A stretch of DNA of 64,000 nt, taken from Tribonema minus. Lineage: Eukaryota > Sar > Xanthophyceae > Tribonematales > Tribonemataceae. The stretch spans positions 124,001 through 188,000 of the forward strand of contig JAFCMP010000146.1 of assembly GCA_017506865.1 (NCBI GenBank). The letters run 5' to 3'. Of this stretch, positions 51,401 through 63,400 are shown in pieces. Below the pieces are notes generated by a model, which was not told where the DNA came from, ran no database searches, and was given only the letters and a program-made list of their open reading frames with translations. Position numbers and translations under genes: made by a program. Position 1 is the stretch's first letter. Every line of letters starts with the position of its first letter.

Positions 51401-54400
51401 AATGGTGGTCACTGACGATAATTACAGGATACGAGGACTCATCAGTCTGCTGGCAATGACATCGCCATCAGCAAGGAGGCCAAAGTCTAAGAGGACCGGT
51501 ACATGAGTCAAGAATAAGTTCGTCATGTACCTCAAAGTATTAATTTGTGGTTCTCGGGCAACAGAGTAATCTGCGCCAGAGCCACAGTCAGCACAGTGTA
51601 CTAGCGGATGGTGACGCCAGAAAGTAGCCTAACCCTAACCCTAACCCTAACCCTAACCCTAAGCCTAATACACTGTCTCAATACACTTTCTCAACAGCTG
51701 CTGACTGCTGACTCCAGCCTTGCACCTTAGGGTTAGGGTTAGGGTTAGGATGCGTTGCGCTGCGAAGGGATGTATACGAACCATCAAGATTAATGCAGTT
51801 GTACTAGGGTACACTGATATGTACTCGAGTGTACTCATGTGCACTCACCCGCGACACGAGGAAGAGGAGCAGCGCGATGGGCTGCTGCGTGCCATACAAG
51901 TCCACCTGCAAGGCACGCGAATGCGAAGCACAACGAAAGGCACGCCGAGAGGCACGGCACAGGTGTAAGCGCACAGAACAAGGTCGCAATCGACATGGCC
52001 AAGACCAAGGCTCAGCGTGAAAGTTGCACGCTTTGCAGCCGTCGTCATCGACTACGCAGGCTTGCTTTGCGTCCCCCTACTTTAACCCCTACGGAGTCCA
52101 CAAGGTCCCTGACAGGAATGCTGGACACTGCATCTGTGGCATGTCCATAGCATTCATGAGAGCCGCCCAGGCGCTATGCCGCAGGCGACAGCGCCGAGAA
52201 CTACGAATAAGAATGTAATGCTGGCCCTTGTCCCATGCGTCGCAGCGTGTTTTTAACGCCCAGCACAGCTCATCACCACCAACCGACAAACTGCCAAGAT
52301 CCAACCCTGACCCCCCCCACCCTCCCACTTCAACAGACGAAGGCAGCAGCCACTGCAACGTCAACAAGTTAACTCTCACAGCACATTCTATCGCGTACGC
52401 ATGCTTGAACGGCTGCACATGTCATGCGACAGAGGCGTCCAATACAAACATACCTTGGGCGTGTTCGTGCCGTCGTCAAAGACCACGAGGCGGCCTTGTA
52501 GAGGAACAGCAGCATTCCATGGGGTATTTCGTGTAGAGGAACAGAGGCATCCCATGCATACATACCCTGGGCATGTTCATGTCGTTGACAAGGACCACGA
52601 GGCGCTTGCCGCCGGGGGGCCTTGTACAGGAACGGCGGCGTCCAATAGGTTATGTTTATGTGGTGAAACGGAGGCGTCCAATACATACATAATCTTGGGC
52701 ATGTTCATGTCGTCGACGAAGACCACGAGGCGCTTGCCGCCAGGCGGCCCATATAGGCAACAGCAGCCTACGGTAGGGTATGTTTATGTAGCGTCCAATA
52801 AGGTATATAAGTGGAACAGAGGCGTCCTATACATACATACCTTGGGCATGTTCATGTCGTCGACAAAGACCACGAGGCGCTTGCCGCCAGGGGGCCCGTA
52901 GACGGCGCCGGCGCGCTTGTCGACGCTCGCCTCGATGCTCGCCTGCACGTCCCGCGCCGTCGTGCGTGAGCTCAGGTTGATGAGCTGCAGAGGGGGGGGG
53001 GGGGCATGCAGGGGGGGGGGGGGGGGGCGCGGTGGCAGCAGCTCAGTACATTGCAGGAATGGGCATGGCGCAGTGCGTACAGGCAAGGGTAAGGTAGCAG
53101 CAGCCCGGTACTCTTGTGGGAAGGATGGTAGGGGGGTTATTAAGGGCCCCAGGGGGTGCCGGATCTGGTACGTGCCTGTAGTGACCTTGTATATGCAGCA
53201 CAACTATGGGGCAGGGTTAACGTAACCCTCACCCTAACCCCAAACCTAACCCTGCACCCCGAGAGCTCAGCTGCTGGTGCTGCTGCTCGGTGGCATGGAC
53301 CTGGGCACAGTGCATGTGGCAAGTGCTTGCTCCGGCACTTGAAGCTGCTCGCCACAGAGCTTTTTTGCGTGCGTGTTTCGCATGATTGTCCTCAGGCCTC
53401 ACGCTGAGAATCTGAAGCAGCGCAGAGAGGGCGGAGACCACCTCGCGGCACGGCATGTGCATCAACGCTTGGCACCACCGTGTGACCAGTTTGGCAGTGC
53501 CCATGTGACCAGTTTGGCAGTGCCGGACTCAATGACGCGGGGCACAGGAAACGGACCAATTTCGAGGTCCAGCCCCTTTTATTTTCTGAACCTGCTCACA
53601 TTACTGCAGCACACGAAAACGTACACATGTGCGCGGCACTGACAGACGTGTTTTGACTCACCAGCCACTGTGCGCATTGCCATGTGCCCGCCTTTTCATT
53701 TCTGGCAGCAGCAGCAATCACCTCGGGATGCAACAATGTCTTCACACCCAGGAGGTACGCTTTCAAGCACGGCGGAAGCAGGGAAACACACACTTCAAGT
53801 CCAACTGCAATTCACTTGGCGTGCGTGCGCGTCGGCGCCCAGCCCTGCCAGGTATCCGCGAACACCCCCGGGCACCACCGCATAAGGCACTGTTGGAGAG
53901 TACGAACTTCAATTCAGACTTCAACTCACCAGGCGCGCGTGCGCATCAGCGCTCAGCCCCGACATGTACCGCTCCACCGTGACCGTCTTGGCGGTGCCGG
54001 ACTCGCCCACAAACAGCACCGGGCGCCGCGGCGCGAGGCTCTCCAGCAGGAACGTGTGCGCGACGCTGTCGGCCGTCGGCACCATCACCTCGTGGAACTT
54101 GAAGGGCGAGGGCTGGACGTACGCCGGCGGCGCCCACGCCTCCCACCTGAGCGACGGGGCGAGATACGGGCCGAGTGTAAGCAGGGCTTGAGGTTTGCAT
54201 TTCGCTTTGGGATAAGGGTTGAGGTTGCGAGCCGGTAGCGTCCTGGCCTCAGACCTGAGGCAGCACGGTGGATGAAGCGAGAGGCAGGATGGATGCTAGC
54301 GTTTGGGGCGGGTCTGGGGCTAGGGTTTAAGTTGCTGGCAGGGACTTGAAGGACAACAGCTGGACGTACGCTGGCCGCGCCCAGGCCTCCCACTGCGCCG

Positions 54401-57400
54401 TGAGATAGGAGACAGGGTGAGTGCAACGAGGTTTTGCGGTTCGTGCCGCGCTGTGGGCTAGGGTTGAAGTTGCAAGACGCCCAGAAGCGCTTCGCATGCA
54501 CCAGGGTTTGATCGCGCCTGAGGCAAAGAGGCACTGAACCGCTGCAGCGGTAGCAACAAGTGCAGTGTGTCCTGCCGCGCGATGTCACGCGCCGATGAAC
54601 ACGCTTCACGCGCATGTCAGCCAAGTGTGCGTATCTCACAGCACACGGCGCGCAGCATCCTCGCAGCGCTGCCGAACGTGAGGCGCTTCATGAGATGTCA
54701 GTTAATCATTCGTCACTGTCGTCATCACCTGTGCGAGGACAGGTTGAAGCGCTGCGCGACCAGCGTGTCCTTGGGCGTCGAGGCGCTGCCGGACGCGAGG
54801 CACTTCAAATTTTTTCTGAATTACCGTCATCGTCACCTGTGCGTGGCGAGGTTGAAGCGCTGCGCGAACAGCGTGTCCTTGGGCTTCCGGTACCCCCCCC
54901 CCCCCCCCCCCTTCACAGTAATCAACTTTGCTAAGTCATCACCTGTGCGTGGAGAGGTTGAAGCGCTGCGCGAACAGCGTGTCCTTGGGCGTCGCAGCGC
55001 TGCCGGACGCGAGGCGCTTCACAGATCAGCATTGTTGATTTACAGTAATAAAAACATCAGCTGCATCACCTGTGCGTGGCCAGGTTGAAGCGCTGCGCGA
55101 ACAGCGTGTCCTTGGGCGTCGCGGCACTGCCCGACGCGAGGCGCTTCACGAGGTCGTCGAAGCGATCGCGGCTGCCGCCCTGCAGTGCGGCGCCTACCGA
55201 CCAGACGAGGCAGAACAGGAAGACGCCCTCGACGTCGCCGCGGTCTTCGACTTGCGGCGTGAGGAGCGCGTTGAGGCTGCTGCAGAGCTGCTTCACCATG
55301 TCGAGGCCGGTGACGGGGATCACCTGGGGGGGGTGGGGTGCAGGGGTGGCGTGGGGGTGCGAGCGTTAGGCGATGCTTAGAGGACAATTTCAGTGTGTGC
55401 CATTGGGGGGGGCGCAGGACCGTTTTGTGAAGCGCAATCTTCAACTTGAGGTTCGAGGGAGAGTGCTGGCACGAGCTGTTACACAATGTCTGCGCCCGCG
55501 ATGGAGATGGTACGGTTGATTGTGCACAAAGCTGAGGTGCAATCGTCAATACCGTAGTCACATAAAGGCGTATACTTTGAAATATGCACTGACTTGGCAA
55601 ATTACAAGGTTCGCGGAAGGTGCCTGCCATGCGGTTACCTTCTTCAACTTGCAGTGTGGCACGCGCTGCTGCGCAACTGCTCCGCCACATCCAGCTACGC
55701 CATGGGAGACACCTGGTTGCTGACAACTTCAAATGATTATGAAATCATGAGAGAGCGGCACTTCTTCTAAAGCGCTTGAGGCGACACGGATGTCTTTGCT
55801 GGCCACCGGTGGTGATCGCAACACGCACGACAGCTGTTGCGAAGCACCGCTCGGCCGCGGCGCAGAGCCGTTCGTCGAGGTGCCCCGTGGCCAACTAACA
55901 GTACTCGTGTCTGATTTGTAAGGATGTCACCCTCAGACAGGAGGTATGCGGGGACGGCAGCAAGCGCTTTGCGCCCTGCACGCCAAGGCAGTGCGCCCCA
56001 CACCAAGGCAGTCTTGACAAAAGTGAGGTCATGGTCTACATGAAGTTGAAGTTGTCTGTTGAACTCCGGCAGTCGCGGCACGTCACCTTAAATCGCGACA
56101 CCATCTTCAACGCACCTGCCGGAGCTTCTCGGCCTGCGCGCCGTCCACCACTCCCGTGAGCACGTACTCTACGCATTGCGGCACGTAGCGGTCGTACAGC
56201 AGCGTCAGCACCTCCGCGGCGTCGTGGCCCTGCGCGCACACGTCACAGGCAGCGAGCAGCAATGTGGCAGCAGATGATGATGTCAGTGCCGGCGGTGGCA
56301 AGTATGGAGTGCTGAGCATGCGCGATGGTGTCAGTTGGCAGCAGCAAAACTGAATGCAGCGGTCGTACAACAGCGTCAGCACCTCCGCGGCGTCGTGGCC
56401 CTGGCGTGCACGTCCTGGGCAGCGAGCGGCAATGCGGCAGCAAAGGATGAGTTTCAAGTGCCGGCAGCGGTGTGGCAGCTGAAACCACACAAGTATGGGG
56501 CACTGAGACCGCACGCTTGGTGTCAATTGGCAGCAGCGAAACTGAATCTCAGCTTTGCCGACCTTGACTCAGCAACGCCGTTGCACCGGCCATATCACAA
56601 TGTCCTGTTACCTGGGTTTTTAATACTTATTCATGCCATGGCACAGCTTCGATACCGCTGCAGGCAACACCTGCAGTAATCAAACTTCAATTCTGCCAGT
56701 CCCCCCCATTCTAACCCTAGCCCCAAGCTCACCTCCTCGCTGACGGCGACGCCGTCGCCGCAGCGCAGCCGTACCCAGCGCTCGTAGTACGGCCTGTACC
56801 CGAGGTTCTTGGGGTCCACCCACACCATGCCGCAGCGCGAAATCGTCGCGGGCGAGGCGTGCTGCAGGTCAAATGTCTCGCAGACGAGGCCGCAGTGCGG
56901 CTGCAGGCGTATGCGCTCGCCGTTGGGCAGCGTGAGCAGCTTGTTGTCGTCCATGACGGAGTTCATGTTCTCGACCCAGACGGCGTCGACGTCGCCGTCG
57001 AACACGATGAAGCGCATCTCCGACTCGCGGCCGGCTGTGCGCGAGCGATTGACAGTTACACGAAGGCAGTGCTCAGCATACACGGCGTCAGCGGTCACTG
57101 ACAGAGTCGCTGTCTGAAATTCTCTGTGGGTGCTCGTTGGTGATGATCATGCACAATCGTGGCGATACAATTTGCAGGTGCCAGAGCACTGTGATGCGCA
57201 GGTGAAGGCAGTGAAGTGCACATCCGACTTGCAGTCGGCTGTGAGCAGTTGTAGTTACACAGAGCGTGCGCTCGAGACAAGAAGATGAAGCGCATCTCCG
57301 ACTCGGAGCCGGCAGTGATGGCATCAGTGCCACCACAGACTATGAAGCGCATGTCAAACTCGCGCGGTCAGCTGCACGCAGTCAACGGTCACATGTGACA

Positions 57401-60400
57401 TCAGTGCTCAGGAAGTGGGGAGCGTGTGCGGTGTCCGCTGAACGTGCATTCAGTTCCGCTCCGATGTCCATACAATAGAAGTGGAGGCAGAGAATACCGT
57501 GTGACTCTTGAGGGCTGGCCTGTGCCATGCATCCGGCCACGATTCTCAAATGGCATGTACGTGGTTGCAGCGCGTCCAGGCTTTGTGAAGCGTTCAAGCG
57601 CGGCAGACTGACGCGGCACTGGCGCGTTGAGCTCCCTGAAGAGCCTGCTGAGCACGCGGTCTATCCAGTCACTTCACTCTCTATACGCGCATCTACTGGT
57701 ATCACAAGCATATGGTCCATGCATGCACATGGCCGATGCTGTCTCGTGGTTGCAGGAGTCCAACAGCGGCAGCACCACTCACACGGCAGCGGCGTGTTGA
57801 GCTCCCTGAAGAGCTTGCTCAGCACGCCGTCCGTCCAGTCACTACCAATATGTAAAGGCAGTGATATCACTTCTTCAAATCATGAATTACACATGCGCTA
57901 CACTGAGGCTCCCATGCGAGGGCAGTCACGCAAGGCGGACTCACGCGGCAGCGGCGCGTTGAGCTCCCTGAAGAGCTTGCTCAGCACGCCGTCCGTCCAG
58001 TCGCGCGTCACCGGGTCCATGACGCCGTACAGCTCGCCCAGCGGCATGGCCTTGGGGTTGAGCACGTGGTACTTGACGGTGACGCCCTCGGCGGGCAGGC
58101 GCGCGTTCTTCAGGGTCTCCACGATGAGCGACTTGCCGCCGCCGGTGGGGCCGACGATCATGGTGGTGTGCCGCACCATCTGCGTATTTGCATGAATTCA
58201 TGTAGACGAATCAATTCACGCGGGTGAAGAGGCAGCGCGGTCGTGGTGGTGACCAAGATGAGCGACTTGCCGCCGTCGGTGGGGCCGACGATCGTGGCGG
58301 TGTGCCGCACCATCCGCGCGGTCGCGTGAGTTTATGTATATGAATGAATTCAACAAATGTTAAGAAGCGTGTTCGTGCTGGTGTGCCGCACCGACTGTGC
58401 GCGCAGACGGTGTGATTGGACCTGCACGAAGATTCACGTGGATGTACGAATTCATGTGAGCGACTCAGTATGCGCAGGTGCTTTGGGGTGTAAACAAAGT
58501 CACAACACGCGCGAGGTTTTGCATGGCAGAAGTTTGGATGGCAGAAGTTTTCGATGACTGCCTGCAGCAGCTCAGCAGGAGTGCATGGTGAACCGCCATA
58601 CTTCAGAAATCGCGTGCTGCACGGGAAGGGCACTGAAACCACACGACTTCGCGATTAAAAACAGAAGCGGGTGCACATCACGTTGTCAAAAGATGTGTGC
58701 TCGCTGCAGAAGAAGTTGGCGCACTGGTGACACGAGCGCATTCTGCATGCATCGCGGTAGGCTAAACTTCAATGTTGACGTTGACTCAAGCATTCCGCAT
58801 GTATCGCGGTACTTTAACCAAAATGTTGAGGTTGACGCACCTGTGTCTCGTACATCTGTATGCACTTGTCGACCTGGTCCACAAAGACGCGCTCGTCCGT
58901 GCCGCGGAAGCCCTTGGCGGCCAGCTCCTTGGCGACCTCCGCCTGAATCAGGGTTAGGGTTAGGGTTAAGGTTAGCGCACGAGCGCACAGCAGCACGGGG
59001 TCATTTGTAGGCAGACCACTACTCTAGGGTTTGCAGCGCAGGAGGGGACATGGCAGGCTTCATGCAAGTGCGGCGTGCAACAGACTCAGGCTGCAAGTTG
59101 CTCTCGTTGGCTGAAACGGCAAGAGGAAGCGGTGACCGAAATCAGTGCTTCCACATACTTCTTCAAAGTATCTTTATCTTTTTAAAAGCCTGTGGCGGCC
59201 GCTGCAGTTGTACGTGTCACCTAACCCTGACCCCGACCCTGACCCTGACCACTTGAGTGCAAAGTAGCATGACGTGGCACCTCAGAAAGCACATGTAGTT
59301 TGCATCACAGGTGTGGCGCTGCGGGATGCGTATACACAGCGAGAACGGGCTCGTAATGTACAAAACTCTACTTCGAAGTATTTAATTTTACGTGGGCTTT
59401 CGATGGACCCAGTGCACCCAGGATCCTGAAGCAGAGCACTAGCCATCAGAACAAGCGGCCATCTTAACCTTGATCTGCACTGCTGTGATTGTTGCCATGT
59501 CACCGTCAATGAGACAACCCCCCCCCCCACCCCCCCCACACACACAACAGCACTAGCCTCTCACTGCAGGAGATTCAGCCCATTTGCACAAGCGATTATC
59601 GTCTGCTTCAGGACTGACACTTCCCATATGACGGGCCCAACTTTCAACATCAACTGTGCGATGGAGCGGAGTATAGGGGTATGCATCACCTTCAAGCCCT
59701 CATGGCCTACACGCGGGGGGTGCATGCCCGGAACTGGGTCCACAGCACAGCAGCACGTCTTCAAATGTGAACTCGGGCATGTTGGACACTTCCAGCAGCG
59801 ACCGCACCACTAACTTATACTAGCACCTCACCTTCAACCCCTCGTAGCCGACGCGCGGGCAGTCCATGCCCGAGAACAGGTCCCCGATGAGGCCGTGGAA
59901 CAGCGGGACGTCTTCAAATATGAACTTGGGCATGTTGGAGTCGCGCAGCGCGCGCATGAGCACGAGGTCTTCGGGCATGTCAGCATACTGGCGCTTGAGG
60001 CCGCCCGCCATGACGAGCACTGACTTGAGCGCGCGCAGCCCGAAGTCGTAGTGGAACTGCCGCGACAGCTGCTCCTTGCTGAGCTTGTAGAGGACCTGGC
60101 GGGGAGAGGGGGGGTGCGGAGAGTGAACGGGGGGGGGGGGTCAGATAGGGCTGGGGGTGGATCGGGGTGAGCCTGACCCCAAGTGGGGACACGCAGCCGC
60201 TTTGGCGGAACCGCAAAGGTGCTGACAGACGTCTGGCAGCGGCGGAGGGGGTGCGGGGAGTGTGCAGCGGGGGATAGGGTGAGGTAAGAGCTAGGGCTAG
60301 CCTAAACCTGGGGGGGGGGGGGGCGACCGGCCGCGCTGTACAGGCACGCATACGGAGTTGGCTAAACGCATGCTTGACAATGCGCTGCTTGCTTGTACCA

Positions 60401-63400
60401 AGGAAATTCGACGGTGCTGCGGATTGGCATGCACTACAGCATGCGTTCGCATGCTGCCGTGCATGACACTTGGCAGCGGTATCGTCAGCCACTTTGCCTG
60501 GGATTGGGCAGATGCCATCAGAGCTGATGAGCATGCTTTGCAGCAGCGGGGTGGCAGGGTATGGGTTCCAGCAAGGCTCCATTTTTTGGACGTCCCCATT
60601 ATTCACCATCGCTTCCACATGATGTCTGTGGCATGTCTCAGCTGGTGCCAAGTCTGTGACCCACCTAACCCACCTGAGCTACACCTGGGACTGCCGTGAT
60701 GAGGCCATCACGCCAAATCTCACTGCAAATCTGCTGCTTGCACTGTGCCCTCTGCCGTTCAACTTCACACTCGGGCACTTGAAGTTGATATTTGCGGCGG
60801 GACTCACCGTCATCTTCTTGGCGAGTCCCTTGGCGCCCTCAAAGCCCTCGCTGAAGAGCATGATCTCGCAGATCTGTTTTCAGCGGCAGTGAGGCGCAAC
60901 GTGCTTTACGCGTCAGCCAACCTGAACATCACAAATCACCGCTCAGCCAGGGATGCTACATTTAACACCCAACCTTGATGCTGGCATGCACTACTGAGCA
61001 TGTGTCGCACACTTCTGGTTCTACCGCTGGTGACAAGCACTCAGCAGCTGCAAATGTGCGTGCAATCGATGCGACTTGTGCAGCATGCCGCGAGCAGTAA
61101 TCCACCAACAGACTGGACAGGCCAACTGGCCAGAGTGGGACATGGCTGTCATTGCCGATACTACGGCGCTGTGCATGATTAGACTTGGGGGACGGGGGGT
61201 TAGGCATTGCTGTGTGACTTACATTCAACAATTCCCCACCAACGAGTAGCGTGCAAGACATGACCAGACACAGGCAGCGCGGCCAAGCCTGCGCGTGAAG
61301 CATCCTGCTCTTGTTGTCGACGAATCAATGCAGTGCAATGCGCAACAAATTGCTGATTTTCGCCGGCAGTTTACAGCTGACCGCGTGAGACTATTGGTAG
61401 TATTGTTGGCACGCGTTCGTTATGCATCAGTCACCTGTAGCAGGTCCGGCACAATCATGGTGACGGGCCTGAAGAGGGCCTTGAGGTTGTCGGGCAGTTC
61501 CGTACGGCCAGCATACCCTGCAGCACATCGCATTCGAGACGCATCAAGCGTATTCAGAGGTATGGTTAGAGGCAGGCTTGCGGTCAGGCCGTTTCACGTG
61601 TGCACAAGCATCAGCGCAAGCATAAGCGCATGGTGTGGGTGCCGCCAAGATGTCACAATGAGCGCACTGCAGAAAGACATGGCAGCAGTGCCAAGTACAG
61701 TTGTGCCGTGGAAAACATGCTGAAACGAGGCGTAGAATGCAGCGTGCGAGCTTGTGTCTGTCGCTACCGCTGGTGAGCGCTACCCTAACCCTACTTCTAC
61801 AATACTCTAACCCTAACCTAACCCTAACCCTAATCCCAACCCTACCCTAACTGCGCACCACCTCGCGGATGCCGCTGCTGACACCATCGTCTACACGGCT
61901 CATCAACGCGCACTCACGCCATGCACGCCAAGCGCACTTCAATGCATTTACGGCGATGAAAACTCGCCTGTAATCATGGCGATGAACACGCCGAACACAC
62001 TTGAATGCAGTTACGGTGATGAAAACTTGCCTGGATTCATGGTGATGAACACGCCGCAGGTGGCAAAGCCAGCAACGCGCTTGATGGTCATCTCGCCCCC
62101 CACGCCAATGTCAACGCCCGGCGCGCCCGCCACGATGGCGTTCTGGATGGCCTTCAGCTGAGCGCTGACGACGCTCAGAACTTCAATGTTGATGCGGTTG
62201 AACTCGTCGAAGCAACCCCAGGCGCCGACCTGCAGGATATCAACCATGACATTGCGCAATGACCGCGTGAGTGATTGCGCTCCGCTTGCTATGAATAACT
62301 TTGCTTAGTGTGGTGGCTACAACTGTCACTATGCTGTCGCCAGATGACGAAATTCACCTCAACGTGGTCGAATCATAAACCACCCGACCTCCCGTAATGA
62401 CGGGGGCAATCGACGACGGCAAAAAACACGCCCGCATGCTGTCCTTGCTGCTCCCTGTTGCACAGCGTCGTCGGGCTTCAGCTGTAGCATGCGGCACAGG
62501 CTAAGGGTGATAGCATGCGATGATGGTGTCAACCGCGGCGTGAGGGTTTCCAACGCGCACATGGCGCCAGAGAGCGCGTCACACTGCCGACAACCGTGTC
62601 CAGTGCTCCCTCCAGCAAGCGTGGTGTTTGCATCGACCAGCGGCCATGAGGTCGGCACGTGGGTCTACAAATGCGGATGACCGTTGAACAGCACACCGAC
62701 TGACGCGAGGGTATGTGTCATATTGGGCAGATACATACCTGTACGAGGCCCGCGAAGATGCTGCCCATGGCCTTGTAGTCCAGCCCCTCGCCGCAGTTGA
62801 TGACAAAGCACGCCAGCGCCAGGCTCTTGGCGAGGTCCTTGGTGGTCTCCGTCTTGCCCGTGCCTGGGGATGTTTTTGTTCCAACACGGTGTGGTCAAGA
62901 TTATGTCAATGCGCACGCGCACTCACGCGCGCAAGTGCACCGCGATGCCCGGTGCTCCTGCAGCTTCAGCATCGCGGCGCCAGGACTGTGTCCCATGGAG
63001 GCCCAGAACAGATGGGCCATGTGTGCAAGCACTAACCTCTGAGCACTGCTGCTTTGGTTAATGTTCTGCAGATCAACAAGCCGCCATACAAGGAGCTAAT
63101 CGGCTATGCGGGTTGCCCTGGTTTACTCATGTCCACCAGCAGCACCATCACCAACACCTATCATGCCTGCCACCGGTGGCGCTTGACGGCACTGTCTGCA
63201 GAAGCAACACACACGCTCCCTCTCTCTCTGTGTGTCCAAGAAAATGCCAGACAATGTGTTTGCGCACCTGCGGGGCCAGCGGGCGCGCCACCCAGTTTGA
63301 ACGTGAGCGCCTGTGATGGCAGCACACGAATAGTGCGGCATGTCAGCGCGAAATGAGATATGTAGCACAAACCACAGTGACATGCCAACGCATGCAGTGA

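Larger units (their letters stand above)
50091..55323 (-). other. DNAH10: dynein: AAA3
   Basis: Exon 55070-55323 is the connecting segment. Walker A GESGTAKT is at residues 704-711 (exon 53930-54146) and Walker [11 protein letters not shown] ends exon 52841-52984. [23 protein letters not shown] and [11 protein letters not shown] follow in four short exons. AAA3 is the regulatory nucleotide site of dynein. Confidence 0.9.
56116..58942 (-). other. DNAH10: dynein: AAA2
   Basis: Walker A GPTGGGKS (residues 365-372) in exon 57945-58179, [12 protein letters not shown] and [16 protein letters not shown] junction codon then joins [20 protein letters not shown] in exon 56733-57034. Exon 56116-56229 completes the module. 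AAA2 binds but usually does not hydrolyse nucleotide in axonemal dyneins. Confidence 0.9.
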
